Positions 15,417 to 25,711 of a stretch of 50,161 bases of DNA are shown here, piece by piece. Numbering within the stretch: the stretch's first letter is position 1; the number at the start of each line of letters is the position of its first letter. This stretch comes from Oscillochloris sp. (lineage in GTDB: Bacteria > Chloroflexota > Chloroflexia > Chloroflexales > Chloroflexaceae): the NCBI GenBank assembly GCA_012032775.1, contig JAAUQO010000014.1, positions 1-50,161 of the forward strand. Reading direction: 5' to 3'. Made by a program: the position numbers and the translations under genes. The notes beneath the pieces were generated by a model, which searched no databases, had not been told where the DNA came from, and worked only from the letters and a program-made list of their open reading frames with translations.

Positions 15417-17314
15417 GGCTGTGCCTCCACGCGATAATGTGCCTCTAGCCAGGGATGTAAGGCCTGATTACAAGCCGGATTGTCGCAGCGCCGGCCAAAC
15501 ATATACGGACCGGGTACAATCGCACTGCAGTGCGGGCAACGCCCGGCGTAGCGCCGATCCTGACGCAGAAACCAGATGCCGAAAGCGAGGCAACCAAGCA
15601 TTCCGATGGTAGCGCCGGCCCAGAACCAGAGTGAGGGCAGACTCAGCGGCGCACGGCGTAAGATCAGGTCGCTGATTGGCGGCAGGATTGCCAGACCCAC
15701 GAACGCAGCCACTAGCAGAATCAGGATCACCACCGCCCGCATCAGGCGCCGTTCGATCTGCGGCATCCCGTACCAGGTGAGCATCCGGCGAATCAGAGTT
15801 GCCAACAGTGCCACCGAACCGCCGATCACCATGATCAGTGTGGGGATTTGCAGCAAGTTGATCAACGCAACCTCACGGAGCAAACCCCAGGTATCTTCGA
15901 CAAGCGGTTCAGTCGCGGGGCCGCTGTACCAGATAAAGGCATTCACGGCAAGCTCAAGCCCCTCATTGACAAAGGCCGGATCGATCAGCGCCCCGCCTAT
16001 CAGCAGTATCAGCACAAAAAGCACTAACCCGCCATAGATTGCGACGGTAATCATAAGGATCACAAGGCTATTACAAAACACTTGCCTCAACGAACCCATC
16101 ACCAGGGCCGGCAACAGATAGAGCGCGATCAGGATCACACTCGCAACCACGGGGAAGTGCAGCGGCCAGTTACCGATAACCAGGATTGCAGACGTACCCA
16201 CGAGCACGAGATTGAGAAAGTTTACAAAAAAGCCGCTTAACAGGCCATATTTCCAGGCCACGCCGTACAACTGCTCGGGATGATGCAGATAGTTGATCCG
16301 ATCGATGAGATCATGGTCGGAGGCTAAATAGCGGGTACGCAGAGCGCGCAAACCTTGGCCTAGCCAGGCAGCAAAATTGGTAGGTTGACTATTCGCCGTA
16401 CCGCCGGCTAACGGAATTGCCTTAATTAAACTATACACTTCGCCACGGATCTGAGCTACACCGGCGTCAGCGTAAACCTCGCGTAGACGCAGAAAGCGCC
16501 GCCAGAATTGGAGCAGCAGAATACCGCCGAAAAGCAGGAACGGAAAAATATTTAAGACAATATTCCAGATCGTCTGAGAAAAACTAATATGTTGGGCTTG
16601 ATCGCGGATCCGCTCAAACTCTTCCTGTGAGCCGAAGAGTGTATAGGCTAAATCGCCGCCTTGCCCCGCTAGGATTTGATTGAAGGTTTGAGCAAGTTGA
16701 TCGGGTGAATAGTTGGCGAAGAAGTTATCCTGAGCCAGATTCGCCAGCATCACCATGCCGATGATTAAGCAGCCAAACCATAAATTGAGGATGAGACCAT
16801 TGCGAAGCAATGATCGTGCAAGGCCCATCCAGATGTTGTCGTTATGGCGAAAGTGAAAGAGTTCATGAACCAAAACTGCATCGACGGATTGAGCTTGTTG
16901 GGGGTTGTCGATCGCGGTGAGGAATCGTTCGGCGAGTTGGCGATCCATTCCGATGTACCAACGGCGCCAACTACCGAACACGCGCACATCATATTCTTCC
17001 GCAGTTATCAGCAAGATGGGGCTACGTGGTAAACCGACCTGTACCGCAAGGCGCTGGATGCGTTGTTGAAGCGGGGCGAACTGCTCGTCGCTAGGTGTAA
17101 GCCCATAGCGTCTCCGTTCATCATCCGGCCATGTGAGTAACTGGCGAAATGAAACGATCAGCAGGCCCAGCGCCAACAACATGAAGATCGGATCGCTGCG
17201 ACCGGCATTCAGTGCGGCGAGGCCGCCGACCAGTACGAGCGCGATAAGCACCACAATCGTTATCATCTGACTCGGTAGGCGTAGAATGTCCAGATGTGGT
17301 CGAGCGTTCATCAT
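15413..17314 (-). CDS. M48-family membrane zinc metalloprotease
   Basis: A 633-residue protein. Two membrane helices open it. The zinc site is HELFH at residues 150-154 (codons 16867-16853) in VLVHELFHFRHND, and a downstream REVYADAG supplies the expected third ligand region of M48 (HtpX/Ste24-like) proteases. Several more helices follow, and a C-terminal zinc ribbon is visible (CPHCSAIVPG, then CDNPACNQ). The start at 17314 overlaps the stop of the EAD pseudogene directly upstream, so an EAD protein was once translationally coupled to this protease. Its place in the MoxR/vWA operon suggests an effector or processing enzyme acting at the membrane; that is inference. Confidence 0.85.
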   Translation of the reverse strand: MMNARPHLDILRLPSQMITIVVLIALVLVGGLAALNAGRSDPIFMLLALGLLIVSFRQLLTWPDDERRRYGLTPSDEQFAPLQQRIQRLAVQVGLPRSPILLITAEEYDVRVFGSWRRWYIGMDRQLAERFLTAIDNPQQAQSVDAVLVHELFHFRHNDNIWMGLARSLLRNGLILNLWFGCLIIGMVMLANLAQDNFFANYSPDQLAQTFNQILAGQGGDLAYTLFGSQEEFERIRDQAQHISFSQTIWNIVLNIFPFLLFGGILLLQFWRRFLRLREVYADAGVAQIRGEVYSLIKAIPLAGGTANSQPTNFAAWLGQGLRALRTRYLASDHDLIDRINYLHHPEQLYGVAWKYGLLSGFFVNFLNLVLVGTSAILVIGNWPLHFPVVASVILIALYLLPALVMGSLRQVFCNSLVILMITVAIYGGLVLFVLILLIGGALIDPAFVNEGLELAVNAFIWYSGPATEPLVEDTWGLLREVALINLLQIPTLIMVIGGSVALLATLIRRMLTWYGMPQIERRLMRAVVILILLVAAFVGLAILPPISDLILRRAPLSLPSLWFWAGATIGMLGCLAFGIWFLRQDRRYAGRCPHCSAIVPGPYMFGRRCDNPACNQALHPWLEAHYRVEAQP

Positions 17315-17580
17315 TCCCCGCTTTGATCTGTGTGATAAATTTCATTCCAGTCTACGTGAGGCCGTTCTTCTCGACAATAATCGATCAGTTCCTGTAAGCG
17401 TCCCCTACTTTTGAAGTGTTGAATAACTTGGAAGTGTCATACTCTAGGGTTTACACCTATAACGATATAATGATTTTCTTCTAATTCAAAACACAGCGAT
17501 TGAAGCTCAGATATATCGAATGTTTCTTGTAATTTTTTTCTAAAGACCTTATTGTTTACTTCGTTAATTATAGTCTTAAG
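17311..17580 (-). pseudogene. EAD adaptor gene with an in-frame stop
   Basis: After a TAA at 17583-17581 the frame reads VFRKKLQETFDISELQSLCF and, later, SRGRLQELIDYCREERPHVD, a typical EAD. In the middle a TGA (17439-17437) replaces one residue: GVNPRV*HFQVIQHFKSRGRL aligns residue for residue, without gaps, with the same part of the EAD at 10495-11052. So a point mutation, not an indel, broke it. No start codon is visible. The 5' half is strikingly AT-rich compared with everything around. Its TGA stop overlaps the M48 start, which shows the former coupling. Confidence 0.75.
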
Positions 17581-17620
17581 TTAAGTGCTTTTTCATTTAT
17601 CCTGTAAGCAAAAATTTCAT

Positions 17621-18352
17621 TTACTCACGTGCTGCCTCCCAATCGATCTCGGGGCGGTCTTCACGAGCCAATTCAACCAGTTCCATAAGCCTTCCTCGCC
17701 GTAACATGTATTCAATCAGTCGGCGCACACTGGCGCTGTGTTCAGTAATCATAATGTCTTCGTGCGGCAGTTCGCAATCAAAACAGAGTTGAGCGATCTC
17801 TTCACGGCTGAAGTGGTTCGTGAAGATGCGGCGCAGCCGCCGACAATGGTAAGGAGCGCACCGTGATCGGTTCGTTGGCTCGGGAGTATCCGGATCAGGC
17901 AGGCTCCGTTGTAATGTGAGCACGAAAAGCTGATTGATCTGCACTGCCACTTTGGCGGCTTCTTTCCGGCCTAGCTTCAAGTCGCTGCGCTGCGCCTGTT
18001 GCAGTACCTCGTCGGCGGTTACTTGCGGCAATGATGCGGGGAGTGTCTCTAATCCGCCGACACCGGCGACACCAGCCGACATGAAGGCGCCGCTCACAAG
18101 TTGGGTGACGAGCGGCACCACGATATATGCCATGAGTTTCCCGCCCCCCAGGCCGAAATCGGCGTCCGATCCGGCGCGCACCGTTTCACCCTGAGCGGCT
18201 CGTTCCAGCAACGGCCCGATGACGTACGGGGTTGCGACGGATTCTCTCGGACGCACGATCGCGATCACAGCGCCACTGACCGCCTCGACGAGCGCCCGAT
18301 TGGCGGCCTTGTCCACCGAGGTGTTGAAGTATTCGAAGCGTGGGTCGTTCAT
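17621..18352 (-). CDS. Unknown N-terminal domain fused to EAD
   Basis: A 243-residue protein. Residues about 1-155 are of unknown family, with a hydrophobic Gly-rich stretch (LGGGKLMAYIVVPLVTQLV) that may contact membrane, and helices rich in Ala and Gln. The C-terminal 70 residues are an EAD: FSREEIAQLCFDCELPHED, then SVRRLIEYMLRRGRLMELVE and EDRPEIDW. The gene starts 8 nt after the propeller gene ends and is followed by the EAD pseudogene, so it is within the operon. It is likely an adaptor that recruits other EAD proteins. Confidence 0.7.
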   Translation of the reverse strand: MNDPRFEYFNTSVDKAANRALVEAVSGAVIAIVRPRESVATPYVIGPLLERAAQGETVRAGSDADFGLGGGKLMAYIVVPLVTQLVSGAFMSAGVAGVGGLETLPASLPQVTADEVLQQAQRSDLKLGRKEAAKVAVQINQLFVLTLQRSLPDPDTPEPTNRSRCAPYHCRRLRRIFTNHFSREEIAQLCFDCELPHEDIMITEHSASVRRLIEYMLRRGRLMELVELAREDRPEIDWEAARE

Positions 18353-18360
18353 GGTGTCGT

Positions 18361-21300
18361 CTACTCCTCTGTCGCCAATCGCAAAACCGGTGCAAGCTGA
18401 ACTGCGTAGATTTCGTGGCGTCCGAACAGCAACACGCGATCTTCGTCGGCGAATGCGGCGATGATCGCAGTTGACTCCGGATAGGCTAGTTCAAATGGTG
18501 CGGCAGGATTTGGCCAGAGTAATGCAACCCGCTCGTCATCTACGGCAAGCTCTGCCTGTGGCGCCGGATTACCCCAGCCGAGTCGATTCTGCTGAAAGCG
18601 CCGCAGGCCAATGAAATTGATCAGCAGCCGGTTGCGGATAGCCCCTTGCGCACTCGCAGGATCGTACAGACTCCAGCCGCGTTGCTCGCCACTTGACCAG
18701 CGGGCGACGAGGAGTCCACCCGGGCCATCCTCCAACGAGTCGATAATGGCGGCTACGGGTAGATCGAGGGTGATCGGCGTCAGCAGTTGATTATCTGCCA
18801 ACCGGTAAATGCCGTCACTCGTCACATAGCCTGGGGTGTCGCCCTCCCAAAGATACAATGCGCTCGGACTGCCGTCGGCTGTGAGCGGCGCAAACGAACT
18901 GATCAGCGCCTCCGTCCGCAACTCGGCATCGAGTTGCAAGACTCCGGCAGCCGTGGGGATGAGGTAGCCGGGACTTTCGCCGGCCGGAACCGCAAGCGGT
19001 AAGCCGCGAACGATCGTATCGGTAAAGCGCCCCGCGATCAGCCTGCGCTCGCCGGTGCCGTCCTTGCCGGTTATCTGCACGGCGTCGGTCGAGAGCGGTC
19101 GGCTATAACGCCAGAGCCTATCATCGCCCAGGTGTTCGCCGCAGAGTGCCGGCTCGCTACTGCCATCGGCGGCTACTGTCGCACTCGTGCTGCCGGTGTT
19201 GCCGGGCGCATTGAGGCAGAGGAACGCCTGGTTGTCCGTGCCGATAATGGCTACCCCAACCGCACGGACATCAGCCGGCTCAATAAGCGTCTCCCGCGGG
19301 CGGCGCCAGGAGGCTGCATCAAAGGCAGTGCGCCCGGTGGTGAACCAACCGCCATCAGTGGCGATCTCGATCTCACCGGGCCTGAAGAGCGCCAGGGAAC
19401 GTAAGCCGTCGAAGTCGAAGCGACCGTTGGCCAGGCTAATCGGCTCTTCTACCGACTGGCCGATCCGTTCCACTACCACCCGGCCTTGCGATCCGCCTCG
19501 CCGTTCGGTAATGCGCCAGCGCCAGAATTGCCCCTCTTCGTCGCTGACCAGCGTTTGCTCACTAAACGGATCTTCGCCATGGGCGTTAAAAATACCACGA
19601 TCACGACTGCCGTCAAGCACGCCGCGATAGACCTGGGCGCTGTCGGCGGCGCACCGCACGAACAGATCGGAGCCATTGAGGGCGAGATCGCTGATTGCAC
19701 ATGCGTCGCCATCACTCAGTGGTTCACGAACCACAACCAGGTTATCAGGGTCGAGAAATGCTCCGCCGTCGGAGCGTCGTTTAAAGCCGACAAGGCCTGA
19801 AGGGGTTGCCGTCCAGAGCGTATCATCGATGGTGATGACCTCGTTCCAGCGGTCGGCCGCTAACCGATCGCCGTCCCAGGGAATCGCCAGCCATTGACCG
19901 GCCTGATTCTGTTGTTCGAAAACGAGACCGGAGTCATCGGAGCCGGTCACAAGTCGCAATTGACGGCGATCAACGATCGGTGGCCGCGCAGCCCGTTCAG
20001 CCAGCGCAGCGTTCAGAACCGGATCGCTGAGAGGATTCCAGGTGTTCCCGTCGTACCGCAGGAAGCCGGTTTCCGTCTCAAGGTAAAGGCCGGCTGGGGT
20101 AGTGATCGTTGGCAGGCGGAGTTCGCGCTCCAGACACACAAATCGTTGCGGCACCGCATCGGCCAGATTGTCGTTGCTCACGCCGGATTGCACTGATGTT
20201 CCCAGTTGCAGATCCAGGGTTGATGTCGGATGGGAGGTGACCCAGCCATCCTCCCAGAGCGCACTGACGCTGTTACTACACACTACGGCATCTTGTAGTC
20301 GATCGTGGGGAAAGCGCCCGGCGCCAATCTGAACCGCCAACGGTGTTGTACTGTTACGCGCGAGGTAGGTGCCGCTCAGAACGTTGTTCACATCGCCTGT
20401 CCAGCGCCAAAAATCCGATTGAAGGCGTAGCCGGGTATTGAGTTGGGCCGGATTGCGGCACGGGGTACTCTGCAGTCCACTCAGTTCGATACAGATGCCG
20501 GCACGGGCGAGGATCAGGTTCGGCGCGACCAGCGGTCGCCCAACCCGCTCAACCGCCGCCAGTGGCCCGTTTGCGTCACTGAGGTCGTACAGGCGATCGA
20601 GTTGCCTAAAATCGAAGTCGGGTCCACCGGCGTAGATCGCAAGCCCCGCTGCTGTACCGACATAAAGCTGCGCATCGTCGGCCGCAAATGAGGTGACGCG
20701 GTCGAACGGAAAATCACCGTCGATCAAGTCGAAGGCCACCCAACGATCGCCGCCGCTCGGCAGATCGAGTCGCACTTCTTTGAGCACTTGATCACTGCGC
20801 CTGGTTATGCGGAGGCGTGATTCATCAATCAGTTGCCACTCAACCGCCGGGTCGGCGTTCGGCGGCAGGCGGGTGAATTGTCGGGCTGCGTTATCCCAAC
20901 GTGCGACGGCGCCGCCGTCATATTGGAAGAGCGCCGCACTGCCGTCGGCGGCTTGAAGCGGTTCAAAGCGGCTTGTCGCCTGCGGCTGGAGGCGATCGGC
21001 GCTCAGGTCGCCGAGATCATCCGGCGAGTCGGCGATCTCCAGGAATGCCTCACTCATCACAAACAGTTCGTCATCGAACGCGGCGGCGGCGTTGATCCGA
21101 TCAAAGGTAAAGCCGTAACCACGATCGCTTGCGCCGTACTGAAAGTTGAATGGCTGGCCGTTCAAGCCGATTTGTAGTGCGCCGTTGATAAGCTGCCAAG
21201 TCCAGATTGTGTTACTGAGTAGGTTGCGGTTCAGCACCGGATCGGCGCTAAGCTGTTGCCAGCCGTTACTATCGCGACGGTACCACTGTGTGCCGGGAGC

Positions 21301-22008
21301 GAGCAGCACGCTATTGCCCTCAGAGACGAGACGGCCATCTACGGCCGGACCTGCATCGAATGAATCAAATGCTGTGGCTGGATGGATACCGGCATCGGTT
21401 TGGACGAGGAGCCCGGCGGCATCATACGCCACACCGCGCCGGTTGCGATCCCAGGTGAAACCGGAATCGCTTAAGCCGTTACGCGTCCGGCCTGATTGCA
21501 CAAAGGACGCGCTCACCCCGGTGCTGCGCACTTGTTCGGTGATCTCCACATCGCCGGATGCGCCCAGCCGCACTTGTTCTTCGGCGACGGCGGTTTGCAG
21601 GGTTCCACCGGGCGCAATATCGCCGCCGGCTGTGAGAAAGCGCCCTCGTACCGCCGCCATCGGGCCACGCAGCGTCTCCGGCTGCCATGCGATCGTCCCG
21701 CCCTCGAAAGCGGCATTTGCCTGGCGGTAAGTCCAGATACCGAAACGGTTGGCAACAAAGAATGTGTCCGGCCCCTGGGCCAGGACGGCCTCAACCGGCT
21801 CGATGATCAATTGCCCATCGACAATGAACTGTGCCGGCGTGAGAGCGATCGGGCCGCTGGTGCCGGCAATAATAACCTGCCGCGCCCCTGCGATCCCAGC
21901 GGAGCCAGCCGACATCCAGAGCCGGACGGCCGGCAAGGCGCGTGATCCCTGCGGTTGCGAGCGACGCACGGGTACTGGGGCGCTGGGCGAATAAACCGCT
22001 GGGATCAC
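18361..22008 (-). CDS. Giant beta-propeller-like protein, C-terminal segment
   Basis: A 1215-residue frame made of short repeating blades with hydrophobic strands and Trp/Asp turns (YDGNTWNPLSDPVLN, TAAGLAIYAGGPDFD, SDGIYRLADNQLLTPITLD), as in two-component-regulator propellers and similar repeat proteins. It continues the frame at 21791-25711: the two overlap near 21900-22000, where a one-base shift joins DPSGLFAQRP to the region of RLWMSAGSAGIAGA. The ATG at 22008 is therefore not a true start. No signal peptide is needed because the full protein is anchored at its N-terminus. Probably a large extracellular or periplasmic sensor or scaffold. Confidence 0.65.
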   Translation of the reverse strand: MIPAVYSPSAPVPVRRSQPQGSRALPAVRLWMSAGSAGIAGARQVIIAGTSGPIALTPAQFIVDGQLIIEPVEAVLAQGPDTFFVANRFGIWTYRQANAAFEGGTIAWQPETLRGPMAAVRGRFLTAGGDIAPGGTLQTAVAEEQVRLGASGDVEITEQVRSTGVSASFVQSGRTRNGLSDSGFTWDRNRRGVAYDAAGLLVQTDAGIHPATAFDSFDAGPAVDGRLVSEGNSVLLAPGTQWYRRDSNGWQQLSADPVLNRNLLSNTIWTWQLINGALQIGLNGQPFNFQYGASDRGYGFTFDRINAAAAFDDELFVMSEAFLEIADSPDDLGDLSADRLQPQATSRFEPLQAADGSAALFQYDGGAVARWDNAARQFTRLPPNADPAVEWQLIDESRLRITRRSDQVLKEVRLDLPSGGDRWVAFDLIDGDFPFDRVTSFAADDAQLYVGTAAGLAIYAGGPDFDFRQLDRLYDLSDANGPLAAVERVGRPLVAPNLILARAGICIELSGLQSTPCRNPAQLNTRLRLQSDFWRWTGDVNNVLSGTYLARNSTTPLAVQIGAGRFPHDRLQDAVVCSNSVSALWEDGWVTSHPTSTLDLQLGTSVQSGVSNDNLADAVPQRFVCLERELRLPTITTPAGLYLETETGFLRYDGNTWNPLSDPVLNAALAERAARPPIVDRRQLRLVTGSDDSGLVFEQQNQAGQWLAIPWDGDRLAADRWNEVITIDDTLWTATPSGLVGFKRRSDGGAFLDPDNLVVVREPLSDGDACAISDLALNGSDLFVRCAADSAQVYRGVLDGSRDRGIFNAHGEDPFSEQTLVSDEEGQFWRWRITERRGGSQGRVVVERIGQSVEEPISLANGRFDFDGLRSLALFRPGEIEIATDGGWFTTGRTAFDAASWRRPRETLIEPADVRAVGVAIIGTDNQAFLCLNAPGNTGSTSATVAADGSSEPALCGEHLGDDRLWRYSRPLSTDAVQITGKDGTGERRLIAGRFTDTIVRGLPLAVPAGESPGYLIPTAAGVLQLDAELRTEALISSFAPLTADGSPSALYLWEGDTPGYVTSDGIYRLADNQLLTPITLDLPVAAIIDSLEDGPGGLLVARWSSGEQRGWSLYDPASAQGAIRNRLLINFIGLRRFQQNRLGWGNPAPQAELAVDDERVALLWPNPAAPFELAYPESTAIIAAFADEDRVLLFGRHEIYAVQLAPVLRLATEE

Positions 22009-25000
22009 TCACAAGCGTGGTGATCGGGTCGTAGGCTGTGCTGCCGTCGGGAAGTTGCACCTGATTTGTGCGCAGTGTCGGCCACTGATTTTCGCGCTGA
22101 CCAAGCAGGCGTGGCGGGGTGCCCTGAGTAGAGGTGAGTGTGTAAGTGCCGGTTGCAGCAGTATTCACACTGGCCTGAAGTCCATCGCTGCGGGTCAGCG
22201 TCAGGCCGGTAGCCGTGGCGCCGGCCTGAATGATCGTTGTAGGCGCCCGAAAATCAGCCGGTAATGTGACACTCCCGGCGACAACAAGGCATGGCACCGG
22301 AATCGGCGTCGCTGTGGGCGTTGCCGTCACCGGGGTTAACGATGTGCCGGGGGTGACAGTGACCGGCGTGCCGCCCACCGTTGGGGTGGTATTCAGCGCG
22401 GGCGTTGGAGTTGGGCCGGGGCAACTTCCCGGTGCCATGTGTTGCAAGCGATTGCCGCTCCGCACCCACCACTCACCATCGGCGCCGGGGAGCAGCAGAT
22501 CAACCGAATTTGCCGGTACACTCGGCGGGAGCGGCAGCCCGGCAGCGACAAATGCATCCTGCCAACGGTAGGCTTGGCCGGCCGAATCGAGTGCAACTAC
22601 CGGCCCACCATCGGTCAGGAACATCTGAAACGTCGCTCCCCCGGCACTTTCCGGAAGGCTCAACGGCGCCCAATCATTGGCGCTCCAGATCCGCCACTCG
22701 TTGCCAAAACGCGCCCAGGGTGTTTCCGTATCATCGTAGATCAGGGCGCTCACGCCAACCCAGGTGCGGGCCGCAGCCCCCTCGGAGGTGCGGGTCAATA
22801 GTGCGAGATTTGCACCGTCATAAAGCCATAAACGGCGATCAAAGCTCCGGACTGTGGCGGTGGCGCCAAGCTGAATCGCGCCGTCGATCGGAACCTCGCC
22901 GCCCTCGCCGGGGTCGAACGCGCGCAGGCCGCGATCGGTGCGAAAGAGTGTGATCCCTTCCCACTCATAGGCCGCCTGCACGCCGGCTGTCGTCAGACGC
23001 ATTGGCGGCGCGTATACCGATGCACATGTGTAGCGCTCGCCATCAGGTTCGCAGCGCAATAATTGATTGTTATCTTGCAGCCTCCAGATGTTCCCGGCAC
23101 TATCGACGGCTTCGGCAATATCCGACGCGGTACGCTGATACAAGATAAAGTTCGTCGGGCGATCACCGGTTGTTTCCGCCACCCACCAACTGGCGCCGTT
23201 ATCGCCGATCGCTACGGTGCGATTAATCGCCTGCGCCAGTGTCCGGCCCGGATCGCTGTTTGGGAAAATTGCCTCGCCCGACCAGACTCGTCGATCGGGA
23301 TCAAAGAAGCGCAGTCGATCGTTCAAGAGAAAGATCCAGGGATCGCCATCACCGCCGGCCATATCGACCAATGAGCTTGCCGCTGCGCCAAATGTCGAGA
23401 TTGGCGCGCTCAACAGGGTTGTCAAGGCGACGCTATTGCTTCCCGCAGCCAGTTGCCCGCTAAACCAGCGGTCGCCGCTGCGAACCGTCACAGTGTCGCC
23501 ATTCAGATTAATCTCCGGCGAGACGACCGACGTCGCGTCGAATTGCAGACTGATCTGGCTCCAGGCATGATTGGCAAGCGAGTAGCGCCAGAAGCCGTCG
23601 TCGCTGCTGAACAGTAACTCGCCGTTTCCACTCCGATCAAACACCCGGCGCAGGCTACTCCCGGCGGGACCGCCCTCGGCAGCCAGCACCTCTGTCGTCT
23701 GCCCGGCCTGCCATTCGAGCAGTGCCCCGGCGGGCGTGATCCAGGCGGCGCGATCGCGCTGCTCATCGAAGGCGGCAGCGCGCACAGCAACCGGCTGGGC
23801 ATTCAAACTCACCTGATTGGTCGAGCAGGAATTGGGGATTTGCAGCGTGTCCAAGGGAATGAGCGATAACTGTGAGGTATTGGTGAGCGGCTCAGCCAGC
23901 GCAAGGTGATCACCGAGGAGATAGAGCCGCCCGCCGGTAGCGCCGATAGTTGCTGGAGCGGCGTACCAGGATCGCGCCTGCGGCGCATACACCATCAACC
24001 CGGCGTCGCTTGTCATTACAAGCTGCCCGCTCGGTAACTCACGTGCATCATCAATGCGGGTCGCAGCCCGTGGTGTCCAGGGATTACGGAACAGGCAGCG
24101 GGCCTGATTGCCGCCGACCGCATTGCTGGGGTAGCCTTTGAGATAAAGATGAGTGTCGTCGCGGCGAAGCGTCCAGATCGTATCGTCGGCGACGGAGAGA
24201 CCTGCGACCGGGCCGCGCCGGGGTCGATCGCTTGTTCGCCGAGCGCAGCTTGTTCGCTGCCCAACACAAGTGGCTCGCCGTCGATGAGCGCCTTGATCTG
24301 GACACCTCCATCGAAGGGAAGGTTCCAGCGCCGGGTGATCCGGCGCTCCGCGAAACTGTAACGCTCCACGAGGCCGGCGCGCGAGGTAGAGATCGCTGCC
24401 TTGCACTCGTGCATCACTCAGGGCTGAATCTGCGATCTGCGAACCATCGGCGGCACCGATAAGCTCACGCACCGGCTGATCGATAGCGAGGAGTGTGCCC
24501 TGATCGCTGCGACCAAAAATGCGTCCTTGAAAACGATCGAGCTCCACAACCTTCGTATCCGGTTCGGGTCCCTGCACCCAGTCGCGGATATTGCCGTCGT
24601 AATAGCGCATTCCACCGTTTGTCGCCATAACCAGCGTCGTACCGAGCGCTGTAACATCGTTTATCACCAGGCTGTCGGCACTCTGAAGCGGAGGCCCGGT
24701 GCGGCGCGAGATTCCGGTAGATGTCACCGCAAATACACTGCCGTCATCACCGATCAAACCGAGGCCGATACCGGGCCAGTTCCAAACCCGATCCGGTGCG
24801 GTATCGAGTTGGAAAGGAACTATCGCCTGCAACGTATTGGCGTATGTGGCGGGTCGGAGCAGATCCGGGACTTCCGTTGGATAGACACTCCATTGGCTGC
24901 CTTCGCGAACGAAGAAGTAGACATAACTGCCGGAACGATGGGCCTGCAAGCCATCCTGCTGCATCCAGTCGGGCAGTTGGCGCGCCGGGATATCGGTATA

Positions 25001-25711
25001 GGTTCGTCGCACCACATTATGCAAGAGGGCGCCCTCATTCCCGATTAGCAACACCTCTTCACCGAGGTTGACGGCCTGGCGGAACTGTTCCGGATCCAGG
25101 GTCGTCCCGGCGGTCTGAAAGACAGGTATCGCCTGCTCGGTCTGCCCTACCGCAAAGAGATTGCCTTTATCGGTAAGGGCAAGAACTTCGCCCGCGTTAT
25201 TGCCGAAACTCAGCCTTACCGCCGCTTCACCGGCTAGCTCCCAGCGCTCGATAGTTGCATCGCGAATCCGGCCGACACCGTCGGGATAGGCGAAATAAAA
25301 ACCATTCCCTTGCGGCAGGCCTAACGTCACTGTGACATCCTGATCAAACAATTGTTCCCAGGTATGGCTGCCAGGATCGTAGGCAAAAATCCCGCCCTGT
25401 CCCGCCACGACAAGCCGCTCGTTCCACTGCTGGGCGAAAATAAGATTGCTCAGACTGAGATCAGCGTAGCGGGCCTGCTCGTCAAACAAGGTCGTCACAT
25501 CGCCGGCGGCATCAAGTGTTCCCATCCAGAGACACTCACCCTCGGTCTCAGTGCAGGGGCGATTCGTCAACACCCAGAGGCGGTCGGCTTCCGGATCGAG
25601 ATCGATCACCGCGCCTTCCGCTTCGGAACCGATCCCAGGCGCGGCCGATCGGGGTCGGGGATCAGGGTTGTCAAGCCGTTCGGCCCACCGATCCAGAATC
25701 GATCTTGCCAC
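21791..25711 (-). CDS. Giant beta-propeller-like protein, middle segment
   Basis: A 1306-residue frame of the same repeat kind (GQGGIFAYDPGSHTWEQLF, TNGGMRYYDGNIRDWVQ, FSSDDGFWRYSLANHAWSQ). Around bases 22260-22440 it has a Pro/Thr-rich linker (PTPTPALNTTPT and similar) typical of extracellular spacers in Chloroflexota. Between about 24210 and 24380 the frame is nonsense, while the neighbouring frame reads RAGLVERYSFAERRITRRW and IKALIDGEPLVLGSEQ, so two compensating one-base shifts bracket this stretch. The start at 25711 is not real: the frame continues from the N-terminal segment. Confidence 0.65.
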   Translation of the reverse strand: MARSILDRWAERLDNPDPRPRSAAPGIGSEAEGAVIDLDPEADRLWVLTNRPCTETEGECLWMGTLDAAGDVTTLFDEQARYADLSLSNLIFAQQWNERLVVAGQGGIFAYDPGSHTWEQLFDQDVTVTLGLPQGNGFYFAYPDGVGRIRDATIERWELAGEAAVRLSFGNNAGEVLALTDKGNLFAVGQTEQAIPVFQTAGTTLDPEQFRQAVNLGEEVLLIGNEGALLHNVVRRTYTDIPARQLPDWMQQDGLQAHRSGSYVYFFVREGSQWSVYPTEVPDLLRPATYANTLQAIVPFQLDTAPDRVWNWPGIGLGLIGDDGSVFAVTSTGISRRTGPPLQSADSLVINDVTALGTTLVMATNGGMRYYDGNIRDWVQGPEPDTKVVELDRFQGRIFGRSDQGTLLAIDQPVRELIGAADGSQIADSALSDARVQGSDLYLARRPRGALQFRGAPDHPALEPSLRWRCPDQGAHRRRATCVGQRTSCARRTSDRPRRGPVAGLSVADDTIWTLRRDDTHLYLKGYPSNAVGGNQARCLFRNPWTPRAATRIDDARELPSGQLVMTSDAGLMVYAPQARSWYAAPATIGATGGRLYLLGDHLALAEPLTNTSQLSLIPLDTLQIPNSCSTNQVSLNAQPVAVRAAAFDEQRDRAAWITPAGALLEWQAGQTTEVLAAEGGPAGSSLRRVFDRSGNGELLFSSDDGFWRYSLANHAWSQISLQFDATSVVSPEINLNGDTVTVRSGDRWFSGQLAAGSNSVALTTLLSAPISTFGAAASSLVDMAGGDGDPWIFLLNDRLRFFDPDRRVWSGEAIFPNSDPGRTLAQAINRTVAIGDNGASWWVAETTGDRPTNFILYQRTASDIAEAVDSAGNIWRLQDNNQLLRCEPDGERYTCASVYAPPMRLTTAGVQAAYEWEGITLFRTDRGLRAFDPGEGGEVPIDGAIQLGATATVRSFDRRLWLYDGANLALLTRTSEGAAARTWVGVSALIYDDTETPWARFGNEWRIWSANDWAPLSLPESAGGATFQMFLTDGGPVVALDSAGQAYRWQDAFVAAGLPLPPSVPANSVDLLLPGADGEWWVRSGNRLQHMAPGSCPGPTPTPALNTTPTVGGTPVTVTPGTSLTPVTATPTATPIPVPCLVVAGSVTLPADFRAPTTIIQAGATATGLTLTRSDGLQASVNTAATGTYTLTSTQGTPPRLLGQRENQWPTLRTNQVQLPDGSTAYDPITTLVSDPSGLFAQRPSTRASLATAGITRLAGRPALDVGWLRWDRRGAAGYYCRHQRPDRSHAGTVHCRWAIDHRAG

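Noticed and set aside
17437-17439. TGA read as selenocysteine in the EAD
   Set aside because: No Cys is expected there in other EADs, no SECIS-like hairpin follows and there is no start codon.
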